In this document: positions 6,935 to 15,081 of the stretch, in pieces | Numbering within the stretch: the first letter of the stretch is position 1 | How the letters are laid out: every line of letters starts with the position of its first letter | DNA from: JASJBU01 sp963790775 | GTDB taxonomy: Bacteria > Pseudomonadota > Gammaproteobacteria > Chromatiales > Chromatiaceae | Direction: 5' to 3' | DNA: 64,000 nucleotides | Assembly (NCBI GenBank): GCA_963790775.1 | Contig: CAWBPR010000011.1 | Span: 1 to 64,000, forward strand | Notes under the pieces: model-generated | Told to the model about the DNA's origin: nothing | Databases searched by the model: none | What the model saw: the letters and a program-made list of their open reading frames with translations, nothing else | Program-made: the position numbers and the translations under genes

Positions 6935-8822
6935 GTACGCCCAGCATGGGCATGAACTGATGGGGTGCAAGTCCCCTGTAGGAGAACCACTGTCGATGAC
7001 TGGAACTGATAACCATAGGATTCCCTCCACGTGGGTGACTCCTTTCATTTCTAGTTATTTGACACCAACTACTAGCCGAGGGCAAGGGCAAACCCGTGAG
7101 GGGATGTCTGAAGGAAGCCTAAGCGCAAAGCGGCGAGCCGACGAACAGAAACGTCATATAAGGCCTGCTTCCCTGGGGCGAGCTGGCACAAGACAGCAAA
7201 GCCCTGTGGTTCGGGGGATAAGGTAAATGACGCGGTTGTGCCGTGAGAGTTCATGCTCTTATCTGGGGAGATCTGACAAACCAGCGGTGGCTTACCACAG
7301 CGCCCCGGCCAGCAATGGTCCGGGTGATTTGTCAGAAGTCAGCAGACGGTATAGTAGCCGAGAGCCATAGGATATGAATCCCGGTGAAGGCCTGAACATC
7401 AGCCAAGGAGGAGTCTCGCTCATCTCGGTGGAGGCGCAGTTCGTGACAAACGAAAAGTCTCATGCCGGCGGTGAGTTGCAGCAACCAGCCTTGAACGACA
7501 ATCTATTGGAACGGGTTCTGTCTCCCGACAACCTTCATGCTGCATGGAAGCAGGTCAAAGGTAACAAAGGGGCACCCGGTGTCGACGGCATCACCCTTGA
7601 GGACTACCCTCAATGGGCCAGAGAACACTGGGCCGCAACCCGTCGAGCACTGGAAGGTGGCTACTATATCCCGCAACCCGTGAAACGCGTGGAGATCCCC
7701 AAGCCCAACGGCGGTAGCCGTTTGCTGGGTATCCCGTGCGTCAACGATCGCGTGATTCAGCAGGCCATCGCCCAGGTGTTAACTCCCCTCATCGATCCAA
7801 CCTTCTCGAATGCCAGTCACGGTTTCCGCCCAGGGCGCAACGCTCACGGTGCGGTTAGACAGGTGAAAGGTTTTATCGAAGCGGGTCACCGGGTCGCCGT
7901 GGATGTTGATCTGTCGAAATTCTTCGATCGGGTTAATCACGACATCCTCATGGCAAGACTTTCCCGGCACGTCAGGGATAAACGCCTGCTCAAACTGATC
8001 GGGCGTTATCTGCGGGCCGGGGTGGTGATCGATGGGAGGCTCCATCCCACACCCGAGGGGGTGCCGCAAGGTGGCCCGCTCTCGCCGCTCTTGGCCAATG
8101 TGGTGTTGGATGATCTGGACAAACTTCTGGAATCAAGGGACATGCCCTTTGCCCGTTATGCAGATGACTTCGTCATCTGCGTGAAGTCGACATCAGCCGG
8201 CTATCGGGTGATGGACTGGGTGAAGCGCTTTCTGATCAGCCAGCTCAAACTGGTGATCAATGAGGAGAAGAGCACGGTGGTTAAAACCAACGCGCTCCAC
8301 TTCCTCGGCTTTACCTTTCGGGGCAAGAAGATCCGCTGGAGCGACAAAGCATTGAGTAACTTCAAGCACAACATCCGTCGACTGACGAAACGTTCTTGGG
8401 GGATCTCGATGCAACGCCGTTACCGGGAACTTCGTCTCTACATCCAGGGGTGGATCAATTACTTTGGTCTTTCGGAATACTACCGACCTTTACCTAGGTT
8501 GGATGAATGGATACGCAGACGGTTGCGAATGTGCTACTTGAAACAGTGGCGCAAACCCCGGACCCGTATCCGCAATCTGATCCGCTTGGGTACCAGGATA
8601 CGAACAGCTGTGTATCTTGGCCTGAGTTCGAAGGGGCCGTATCGGCTAGCGAGAACGCTGGCCACGCAATCCGGCATGACCAACAAGTGGTTGGAACAAC
8701 AGGGGCTCGTCTCAGTCAGGGGTCTATGGATTAAGTTTCACTATGCTTGATGAACCGCCTAGTGCGGACCCGCATGCTAGGTGGTGTGGGGAGGGCGGGT
8801 TAGAGACCCGCCCTTACCCGAT
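6935..8822 (+). mobile_element. Group IIC-attC intron, copy 2 (1888 nt, intact)
   Basis: Begins GTACGCCC after TTGT, ends CCCGAT before TAGGC, and has domain V at 8754-8785 and domain VI at 8793-8813. It is nearly identical to copy 1 over its whole length, but its encoded protein has no frame damage. It lies on the strand opposite to the cassette genes, within the core box of an attC, as known for group IIC-attC introns. The rebuilt exon junction gives a functional-looking recombination core, so splicing in the bottom-strand transcript, or intron loss, would restore the site. Confidence 0.92.
7374..8750 (+). CDS. ltrA: Group II intron reverse transcriptase/maturase, copy 2
   Basis: 458 residues, full length for a class C intron protein. 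The RT fingers and palm hold the VDGIT motif (70-74), the FRPGR motif (151-155), DVDLSKFFD (177-185), PQGGPLSPLL (231-240) and the catalytic YADD (262-265). The thumb/X maturase domain (about 330-400) contains the conserved RLYIQGWINYFG stretch that copy 1 has lost. There is no endonuclease domain; such introns prime from the replication fork or use structured targets such as attC hairpins. It splices its own RNA and probably that of copy 1. Confidence 0.93.
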   Translation: MNPGEGLNISQGGVSLISVEAQFVTNEKSHAGGELQQPALNDNLLERVLSPDNLHAAWKQVKGNKGAPGVDGITLEDYPQWAREHWAATRRALEGGYYIPQPVKRVEIPKPNGGSRLLGIPCVNDRVIQQAIAQVLTPLIDPTFSNASHGFRPGRNAHGAVRQVKGFIEAGHRVAVDVDLSKFFDRVNHDILMARLSRHVRDKRLLKLIGRYLRAGVVIDGRLHPTPEGVPQGGPLSPLLANVVLDDLDKLLESRDMPFARYADDFVICVKSTSAGYRVMDWVKRFLISQLKLVINEEKSTVVKTNALHFLGFTFRGKKIRWSDKALSNFKHNIRRLTKRSWGISMQRRYRELRLYIQGWINYFGLSEYYRPLPRLDEWIRRRLRMCYLKQWRKPRTRIRNLIRLGTRIRTAVYLGLSSKGPYRLARTLATQSGMTNKWLEQQGLVSVRGLWIKFHYA

Positions 8823-9316
8823 TAGGCATTTATGATTCCGCCAAGTGCATTTGCAACAGCAAAAGCAAGATACCCGACAATAATATTTGCCATTGTTCCT
8901 ATCAGCCATCGTTGTAATAAATTAGTTCCGTATCGATTGCGTATTTCTAGTTCTTTGTGGGGCTCAGCAAGCTGCAAATCTTCGGGTAATTTTATTACCG
9001 CACTCCAAGTTTGCCACTTTGATGCTAATTTAAATGCCAACCAAGATCCTATTAACAACGGCTGAGACGTGTTAAACGCAATGAAGAATAAAATCCTTTC
9101 ACCAATACCAAGATATTTATTTGGGCTGCGTTCTTCTGAAGGGACGAAAAGAACCTTATTCATCTTATCCATGAGTTCTTCATCGTCTTCAGATACAGAG
9201 AGCTTGTTTATCTTCTGAATATAATTATCGACAAAACGCCCAAACAATAAGATGAACACTAATGCAGCAGTGATTGGAGCAATAGATTCTAGAAAAGAAA
9301 TAATAAAATTAGCCAC
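8822..9316 (-). CDS. Membrane protein of unknown function (cassette)
   Basis: 164 residues. Hydrophobic segments at about 8-28 (ESIAPITAALVFILLFG), 75-100 (ILFFIAFNTSQPLLIGSWLAF) and 135-162 (LIGTMANIIVGYLAFAVANAL), with a charged cytoplasm-like stretch between the first two. No family recognised. Its TAA stop straddles the end of intron 2 and is kept in the intron-free site. Sole gene of the cassette at 8823-9342. Confidence 0.7.
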   Translation of the reverse strand: MANFIISFLESIAPITAALVFILLFGRFVDNYIQKINKLSVSEDDEELMDKMNKVLFVPSEERSPNKYLGIGERILFFIAFNTSQPLLIGSWLAFKLASKWQTWSAVIKLPEDLQLAEPHKELEIRNRYGTNLLQRWLIGTMANIIVGYLAFAVANALGGIINA

Positions 9317-9335
9317 GATAACTCTCTTTTTGTTT

Positions 9336-9399
9336 GCCTAACTGTTTAGCGTTTATCCATTGTGCGTCTTTCAGCATGATGGATAAACGCCTGTTGGAC
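9336..9399 (-). other. Last recognisable attC site of the array
   Basis: Boxes GCCTAAC (9336-9342) and GTTGGAC (9393-9399), 64 bp. GCGTTTATCCAT pairs with ATGGATAAACGC around a short loop, the best palindrome of all the sites here. The expected partner box GTCCAAC of the next cassette to the right was not found, so that cassette is truncated or replaced by the IS91-like element. Confidence 0.88.
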
Positions 9400-9543
9400 T
9401 GAGCCGCCCTCGGGCGACTGCCCATACTTTATTAATAAGAAATTGTTTTTGATACGACAAGCTGGGAAGTGGTTTGCTTGGCTACAGCGAGGTATCTGCT
9501 GGCTATTCTGTGCGGACTGGGCTAACTTCCCTGTGGCTAGTTT

Positions 9544-9578
9544 CTATCATGACACCTCCTTTTTGAGGTCCATGATAG
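9544..9578. repeat. Strong inverted repeat downstream of IS91-like transposase
   Basis: CTATCATG...CCTC pairs with GAGG...CATGATAG around CTTTTT, with one or two mismatches. It lies about 90 bases past the end of the transposase reading frame, where IS91 elements keep their replication origin end (oriIS) as a hairpin. Assigned as a candidate origin end or a transcription terminator; the sequence alone does not separate the two. The rest of 9400-9665 shows no credible gene. Confidence 0.4.
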
Positions 9579-9665
9579 CCTATTTTTACCCATTTGGCCG
9601 CACCTACCCCTCAGCAGCATGGCTGATGATTGGCCATGACTTTTTAATCGTGGGTTACCGCATCG

Positions 9666-10809
9666 TCAGCCTCCTTCCCATCGGGCGGGTATCTCAGCAA
9701 CAATCTGCATCGGCTTATGGCAACTGGGACAGGTAAAGCGCCAAATTTCAGCGGTAGCCTGGGTTATTGTGTGCGCTTCGGCGACATCCGCTAACGCTTG
9801 CCCGTCTGCCTCAGCGATGGCCTGGCGTATCCGAGGCAGCTGTTTTGTGCGACAGGCATTGGCCAGGAATCCGTAATGCCGGATGCGCATCAGGCCTTTG
9901 GGCAGCACATGCAGCAGAAAGCGCCGGATAAACTCCTCAACCGCCAGTCGCATCACCTTCCAGCGGTTGATTGTCCCGGGTATCCTTGTAGCGGAATACG
10001 ACCTGATCCTGTTCCACGGCTAGAATACGTGCATTACTGATCGCGGTTCGATGGGTATAGCGCGCAAGGTAGTCAATGATCCTGTCACCGGCTTCCAGAC
10101 AGGGCTTACTGTAAACCACCCAGTCCTGCGCCATCAGGCGATCCAGGATGGCGTCGATCTCACCCGCCCGGGTGATGCGATGCAGTTTGCCGGCATGGGC
10201 ACTGGCCCTGAGCTGACTCACCAGCCTGCCACGGAAGTGCCGGGAGAGTGCCCGCACCGGAAACAGATAGTCGCTCTTGCTGGCCCGCCAGACCCCTTCG
10301 GGTGTAAGGGCACCACCGGGCACCAGGCAGTGCAGATGCACATGGCGGTTGAGGGTCGAGCCCCAGGTGTGCAGCACCGCTGTCATGCCCAGCTGACCGC
10401 CCAGCCGCTTGGGGTCTTCACCGAAGACTCGCAGTGTTTCCCAGGCCGCTTGAAACAGCAGCGGATAGAGGACTTCCGGATGCAAACCGATCCAGCCATT
10501 GAGAGTCTCAGGCAACGTGAAGACCAAATGATGGTAGTTGACCGGCAGTTGGGATACCCGTTGTTTCTCGGCCCACTGTTGAGAGGCTTGCCACTGACAC
10601 TTGGGGCAATGACGATCCCGGCAGGCATAGTAGTGGGACTGCTCCTGATGGCAATGATCACACTGCAACCGGAGTCCACCCAGGGTCTCGGTGCGGCACT
10701 GTTCGAGGTGTGACATCACCTGGCGGCTGCGGGGATCGAGGCGATGGTGTTGTTGGTAAACGTTTAAATGGGTGACGAGGATCTGCTGCAGGTCGATGGG
10801 GTTACCCAT
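9666..10809 (-). pseudogene. IS91 family transposase, one frameshift
   Basis: Translated in two frames (9937-10809, then 9666-9956), together about 375 residues, normal for IS91 TnpA. The N-terminal zinc-binding region has paired cysteines (CDHC, CPKC). The HUH motif is HVHLHCLVPGG near residue 160. The two catalytic tyrosines sit in DYLARY near 245, as in Y2 rolling-circle transposases. The frame breaks near 9958-9965, where CTGGAAGG is read; one G fewer would give the expected LKVMRL and join both parts. It is either inactivated by a one-base insertion or affected by a sequence error. The protein would nick single-stranded DNA at the element ends. Confidence 0.85.
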
Positions 10810-11659
10810 CGTTGAGCCCCAGGGCAGAGATCAGATCAACACCCCCTGGATCGCCTTGGCTATCGCTAAACACCCAATGGACATAGCGCAGGGTGGATTG
10901 GATGCTGCGGTGGCCCAGTTGATATTGCAACTGCTGCACCGGCATCCCGGCCTGCAGCTGGTGGGTCGCATAGGCGTGTCTCAAACTATGGATGCCACCG
11001 ACCTTGTCGATGCCCGCTTGCTGCTTGGCGCGGCGAAAGACCTTTTGTGGCGTACAGATGGATAAGGGTTCGTCGGGATGCAGGTCATTGGGAAACAACC
11101 AGACCTTGGATCGTTGGGTGCGCCAATAGCTCCTCAGCCTTGCCAGTAAAGCCGGTGGCAAGATCACATGGCGATCCTTCGCGCCCTTACCCTGATCGAT
11201 ACGCAACAGGCCCCGTTCACTGTCGATGTGGCGCAGCTTGAGCTTCACCAGTTCACTCACTCGCAGGCCGCAACCGTAGCAGGTCAACAACAAGGTGCGG
11301 TGTTTCAGATTGGTACAGGCTTGCAGAAGGCGCACGATCTCTGCGCGTTGCAGCAGCTCCGGGATGCGTTGCTTGCGCTTCGGTACTTGCAGGGTCACAT
11401 CGAAAAAGGCCCGCTTGAGCACCTGCAGATAGAAGAAACGGATGGCGTTGAGGTAGAGCCGGCAACTGGCATCGCTCAAGTGGCGTTCCTTGACCAGATA
11501 GAGAAAGTAAGCCTGTAGCTGTTCAACGCTGAGTTGATCCGGTGGCTGATGGGTGTGTCGGGCGAGGTCCTTCACCGCCATCAGATAGCTCTGATGGGTC
11601 CGTGGGGAGAAGCCACGCACCGTCATCTCATCGATCATCTGTTCACGTAATTGAGTCAT
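10802..11659 (-). CDS. Tyrosine recombinase of the IS91-like element
   Basis: 285 residues. An N-terminal SAM-like core-binding domain (1-95) is followed by a catalytic domain with R133 (GLRVSEL), a Lys in the GKGAKDRH turn (158-161), H224/R227 (HSLRHAYATH), H250 (LGHR) and Y259 (TLRYVH). The complete R-K-H-R-H-Y set implies an active enzyme. It is not an integron integrase: the extra helix between the R and HxxR patches that defines IntI is absent. An SD-like GAGGAG precedes the ATG. The 3' end overlaps the transposase start by 8 bp, so the two are co-translated. Confidence 0.87.
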   Translation of the reverse strand: MTQLREQMIDEMTVRGFSPRTHQSYLMAVKDLARHTHQPPDQLSVEQLQAYFLYLVKERHLSDASCRLYLNAIRFFYLQVLKRAFFDVTLQVPKRKQRIPELLQRAEIVRLLQACTNLKHRTLLLTCYGCGLRVSELVKLKLRHIDSERGLLRIDQGKGAKDRHVILPPALLARLRSYWRTQRSKVWLFPNDLHPDEPLSICTPQKVFRRAKQQAGIDKVGGIHSLRHAYATHQLQAGMPVQQLQYQLGHRSIQSTLRYVHWVFSDSQGDPGGVDLISALGLNDG

Positions 11660-11676
11660 CGATTGTCTCCTCTGTT

Positions 11677-11697
11677 AAAGACCCCAGGTGGGTCTTT
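11677..11697 (-). other. Hairpin in the leader of the recombinase gene
   Basis: AAAGACCC (11677-11684) pairs perfectly with GGGTCTTT (11690-11697) around a 5-nt loop. It sits 18 bases upstream of the recombinase start, directly before its ribosome binding site. It could be part of the IS end (terIS), a terminator shielding the element from outside transcription, or a leader control hairpin. Confidence 0.45.
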
Positions 11698-11776
11698 TAG
11701 GAGTGTGGTTGAGGATGACTCAGAGGGTGTTTTGGGTGGCCCCGCGCAGCGGTTTAGTTCAACAGGTGATTATGTA

Positions 11777-11825
11777 GCCGGCACAAAACCAGGGAATATG
11801 ACGCCGGCACAATATTGGTAATATG
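11777..11825. repeat. Two tandem copies of a 26-bp unit
   Basis: GCCGGCACAA begins at 11777 and again at 11803, and each copy ends in an AATATG/TAATATG half (11794-11800 and 11819-11825). The spacing is 26 bp. No gene is credible in 11660-12088; apart from the hairpin and this repeat nothing is recognised there. The repeat lies just outside the IS91-like element and could be its end, a protein binding array, or debris of another element. Confidence 0.45.
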
Positions 11826-12088
11826 TTGCCAAAAGTTCTATATAAGTTCTCATATTCGGTCGCAAGATAGCCAGTCGGGCAGAGATGGGGAATTTGAAGA
11901 TCAGCATCCTGCCGGAGGGAGTCGTCCTTTATTTCTGTAGAGATTATCAGAGAAAAGAATTTAAATGAACCTGAAGGTTTTTTCGGATGAAATATCTAGG
12001 GTCAACGCTATTTTCTCTGTTTCTCTATGCTTATCCGATAGTTTACCTTTGCTAAACATTCTCGGTTTTTAGAACAGACTGATCAGGA

Positions 12089-13051
12089 TCAAATCGTATT
12101 CCGCAACCCAAGGCTCTCCGGGTAGGGGAAAAGATAAAACTGCTTCGCCATGTATTTGTCGTGATGATTGCGGAAATAGTGCCGGAGCAGGGTGATGGGC
12201 ACCACCAGCGGGGTCTCGCCCCGGCGGTAGGCTTCGATGCTGGCGGTCAATTCCGCCTTGTCGTCGGTGTCGATGCGTTTCTTCAGATAACCCATGATGT
12301 GCTGCAGCACATTTACATGACGTTTGCGGTTGATGCGTCTTTTCAGGGTAGCCATCAGTTCTTCCACGTATTCATCGGCAATGTTCTGGACTCGGTCGCC
12401 GGACAGATTCGACAACAGTTTGCCGAGGCGCTGATAGGCGGCCTGGGAATGGGCCATCACCATGTATTTGTGGGCGGTGTGGAAGTCGATCAAGCTGGCG
12501 GCAGTCAAGCCGCTTTCCAATAGCTGTTGCCAGCGCTGGTAGACATAGACTCGGTTGACGAAATTTTCCTTCAGAACCGCATCGTTCAGACGGCCTTCCT
12601 CCTCCACCGGCAGCAACGGCAGGCGCTCCATCAGCACCCGGGCGAAGACGCCGGTACCCTTTCTGGTGGCGTTTTTGCCTGCCGGGTCATAAACCTTGAC
12701 CCGTTCCATGCCGCAGCTGGGTGAATCCTTCTTGAGGATAAAGCCGCTGAGCGAGAGAAAGGAGCTGACCTGGGATTCGGCGTAGTGATGTAATCTATCG
12801 GTCACATCCAGTGATGAGTCTGTCACACCCAGCACGCGGGGGTTCTCAAAATCACCCACCAGACGGATCGGGGGACGCGGGATGCCCAAACCGATGGCCG
12901 TCTCGGGACAGACGGGTACGAACTCCACATGCGTATCCAGTTCGTCGATTAGAAATTGATTGCGCTTGTGGCCGCCGTCATAGCGCACCTGGTGGCCGAG
13001 CAGGCAGGCGCTGACGCCGATTTTGGGATGAGTGGGTCGAGCTTGAGTCAA
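12089..13051 (-). CDS. rudS: TudS-DUF1722 protein, tRNA 4-thiouridine desulfidase (RudS type)
   Basis: 320 residues from a TTG start at 13051, whose bases overlap the upstream stop (TTGA). Residues 8-160 are the DUF523/TudS domain with three conserved cysteines that can hold a [4Fe-4S] cluster: C16 (SACLLG), C48 (VCPE) and C113 (DSPSCG). Residues about 180-315 are DUF1722 (YbgA), with the HTAHKYMVMAHS helix. TudS enzymes remove sulfur from thiouracil. Fusions to DUF1722, known as RudS, have been shown to desulfurate 4-thiouridine in tRNA. 4-Thiouridine is the near-UV sensor of bacterial tRNA, which makes the photolyase gene in the same operon meaningful. A longer reading upstream to 13324 is out of frame with ybaN and is rejected. 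Confidence 0.82.
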   Translation of the reverse strand: MTQARPTHPKIGVSACLLGHQVRYDGGHKRNQFLIDELDTHVEFVPVCPETAIGLGIPRPPIRLVGDFENPRVLGVTDSSLDVTDRLHHYAESQVSSFLSLSGFILKKDSPSCGMERVKVYDPAGKNATRKGTGVFARVLMERLPLLPVEEEGRLNDAVLKENFVNRVYVYQRWQQLLESGLTAASLIDFHTAHKYMVMAHSQAAYQRLGKLLSNLSGDRVQNIADEYVEELMATLKRRINRKRHVNVLQHIMGYLKKRIDTDDKAELTASIEAYRRGETPLVVPITLLRHYFRNHHDKYMAKQFYLFPYPESLGLRNTI

Positions 13052-13494
13052 GATTCTTCCTTTGTGGGTGAGGCGCTGGGTTCCTGCTGGATGCTTCCGA
13101 CTGCCTCTGACTGGGAGCTTTCCGGCAGCCTGGCCACGATCAACATCAGCACCAGCGCCAGCAGCAACAGGCTGGCCTTGCCGATCAGCGGTATCGGAGC
13201 CAGGATCAGGGTCAGGCTGAAGGAAGCCGCGATCAGAAACAGGGCCTTGTTTTTGTGGTTGCGGCTGACGGTGTGATTCTCCTGCCATTGCTGGATGGGT
13301 GGTCCGAACCAGGGATGGTTGCACAGCCAGCGGTGCAGACGGGTGGAACTGCGGGAAAAGCAGAAGGCCGCCAACAGAATAAACGGGGTTGTCGGCAGCA
13401 GGGGCAGCACAATGCCGATCAGGCCTGCGATGAGCGATAGCCAGCCGGCAATGATGTACAAAATTTTCTTCATGGTATAAACGCTTTGAGCCAT
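13048..13494 (-). CDS. ybaN: YbaN / DUF454 family inner membrane protein
   Basis: 148 residues. Two pairs of membrane helices: about 7-42 with the DUF454 signature GWLSLIAGLIGIVLPLLPTT followed by PFILLAAFCFSRSS, and about 80-115. The conserved SSxRxHxWLxNHPxFGP loop is present near 48-68. A C-terminal acidic tail of about 25 residues is variable in the family. Function unknown. It is read with the desulfidase gene by a 4-bp stop/start overlap and lies 70 bp after the photolyase gene, hence in the same transcription unit. Confidence 0.85.
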   Translation of the reverse strand: MAQSVYTMKKILYIIAGWLSLIAGLIGIVLPLLPTTPFILLAAFCFSRSSTRLHRWLCNHPWFGPPIQQWQENHTVSRNHKNKALFLIAASFSLTLILAPIPLIGKASLLLLALVLMLIVARLPESSQSEAVGSIQQEPSASPTKEES

Positions 13495-13564
13495 GGTCTG
13501 ATATTTTGTTCGTTTTAGTCGACTGACAGAAAAAAGTCTTACGACCAGTATAAGTGATCTCAGC

Positions 13565-15040
13565 TTACACGGTTGCCTGATTACGCGGGATAGTCTTGAT
13601 GCTTTCCCAGTTTTCCAGCGCCTGCCGGCGGCTCAGTTTGAGATCCACAATCGGCAAGGGGTAGTCTTTTCCCAACTCGATCCCTGCCGACTTCAGTTGC
13701 TCGGGTCTGGCCTCCCAGGGGGCGTGCAGCTGCGCATCGGGCAATCCGGCGAGTTCCGGCAGCCATCTTCTCAGGTAATGTCCCTGGGGATCAAAGCGCT
13801 CACTCTGCCGCACCGGATTGAAGATGCGGAAGAATGGCGCGGCATCCGCCCCGCAGCCGGCAGTCCACTGCCAGCCCAGGGTGTTGTTGGCCAGGTCCGC
13901 ATCCACCAGGGTATCCCAGAACCAGCGGACGCCCTCCTGCCAGTGTATGCCGAGATTCTTGGTCAGCAGGGAAGCCACGATCATGCGCACCCGGTTGTGC
14001 ATCCAGCCGGTGTGCCAGAGCTCCCGCATACCCGCATCCACGATGGGTATGCCGGTGTTGCCCTGCTGCCATGCAGAGAGATGCGCATGGCATTGATCGC
14101 CCGATTGCCAGGGGAAATGCTGGAAACGCAGGTCGAGAGGCTGCTCGCAGGTGTGGGGATAGTGGTAGAGCAGATGCTGGGCGAACTCCCGCCAGCCCAG
14201 TTCCCGCACATAGACCGCAGGACCTGTACCGCCCTTTGCCGTGAGTTCCAGTTCGGTGCGGGCCTGAATGCCCTGCAGGACCTGCCGGGGGCCGATCTCT
14301 CCGAAGTGCAGGTGGGGCGAGAGACTCGATGTGCCGTCAATCCCGGGCAGATCGCGTCCAGTGGCATAATCTATGATTGCGTTGTCGAGGAAGCGGGCGA
14401 GGCTCAGCAGGGCGCCTGCCTCCCCCGGCTGCCAGTGTTCATGCAGGCCTGCATCCCAGGGAATGGCCGGTTTGAGCCTGAGTTGATCCACCGAAAGCGA
14501 CTCTACCGGCTCGGGTATAGGAGGCAGTCTTGCGGGTGACGGTGAGGGCACGGCGCTTGGCATCCCCGCTTTGAGACAGGCCCTCCAGAAGGCGCTGAAG
14601 ACCCGGTAGGGGGTCTGCTGGGCGGTCTGGATCCGCCAGGGCTCGAACAACAGGCCTGCGTTGTGACTCTCACAGCGGGTGCCCTGCGCCTGCAGAGCAG
14701 CTTTGATTTCAGTGTCCCGCGCGCGGGTGCCGGGATCGTTGAGCCGGTTCCAGAACAGATGCGTCGCCTGGTATTGTCCGGCCAGCTTGTGCAAGGTCTC
14801 CAGGCTGGGGCCTTGCTGTATGATCAGTCCGGAGCCGAGTCGTTGCAGGGACTGATCCAGCTGTCTGAGGCTGCGGTCCAGCCACCAGTGGCTGGCTGCT
14901 CCCGGTTGCCAGGGCGACTCCTCGTCGGGAGCGTGAATATACACCGGCAGCAGGCGGGAACAGGTCGCCAATGCGGCCTGTAATGCGGGGTTGTCTGTCA
15001 GTCGCAGGTCGCGCCTGAACCAGAGGATGGCCGTGGTCAT
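13565..15040 (-). CDS. phrB: Deoxyribodipyrimidine photolyase (CPD class I)
   Basis: 491 residues, full length. The N-terminal Rossmann-like antenna domain begins WFRRDLRLTDNPAL. The FAD-binding catalytic domain (about 200-475) has the family landmarks SLSPHLHFGEIGPRQ, IVDAGMRELWHTGWMHNRVRM and NTLGWQWTAGCGADAAPFFRIFNP, which bind FAD and the thymine dimer; the WxTG... region carries the tryptophans used for photoreduction. It uses blue light to split cyclobutane pyrimidine dimers. It is the second gene of a minus-strand operon after a MerR-type regulator, with a 41-bp gap. Confidence 0.95.
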   Translation of the reverse strand: MTTAILWFRRDLRLTDNPALQAALATCSRLLPVYIHAPDEESPWQPGAASHWWLDRSLRQLDQSLQRLGSGLIIQQGPSLETLHKLAGQYQATHLFWNRLNDPGTRARDTEIKAALQAQGTRCESHNAGLLFEPWRIQTAQQTPYRVFSAFWRACLKAGMPSAVPSPSPARLPPIPEPVESLSVDQLRLKPAIPWDAGLHEHWQPGEAGALLSLARFLDNAIIDYATGRDLPGIDGTSSLSPHLHFGEIGPRQVLQGIQARTELELTAKGGTGPAVYVRELGWREFAQHLLYHYPHTCEQPLDLRFQHFPWQSGDQCHAHLSAWQQGNTGIPIVDAGMRELWHTGWMHNRVRMIVASLLTKNLGIHWQEGVRWFWDTLVDADLANNTLGWQWTAGCGADAAPFFRIFNPVRQSERFDPQGHYLRRWLPELAGLPDAQLHAPWEARPEQLKSAGIELGKDYPLPIVDLKLSRRQALENWESIKTIPRNQATV

Positions 15041-15081
15041 GTCGGGTGAGTGATTGTTTGTTTTGGAGGGTGCAGGCGGAT

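Larger units (their letters stand above)
9400..11700 (-). mobile_element. IS91-like element with tyrosine recombinase (ends not resolved)
   Basis: Two minus-strand genes with an 8-bp overlap, a tyrosine recombinase followed by a HUH/Y2 transposase. Some IS91 family members are known to carry such an upstream recombinase. IS91 elements have no terminal inverted repeats and make no target duplications, so the ends given are approximate: the left edge is set at the last attC and the right edge just beyond the hairpin at 11677-11697. The element abuts the cassette array on the side where the integron platform would lie and may have removed it. Confidence 0.6.

Noticed and set aside
9443..9736. 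97-codon plus-strand frame next to the last attC.
   Set aside because: It overlaps the transposase end antisense, and shows no family resemblance and no ribosome binding site.
10802..11659. Tyrosine recombinase as the missing integron integrase.
   Set aside because: The extra IntI-specific helix between the catalytic R and HxxR patches is absent, and the gene overlaps an IS91 transposase.
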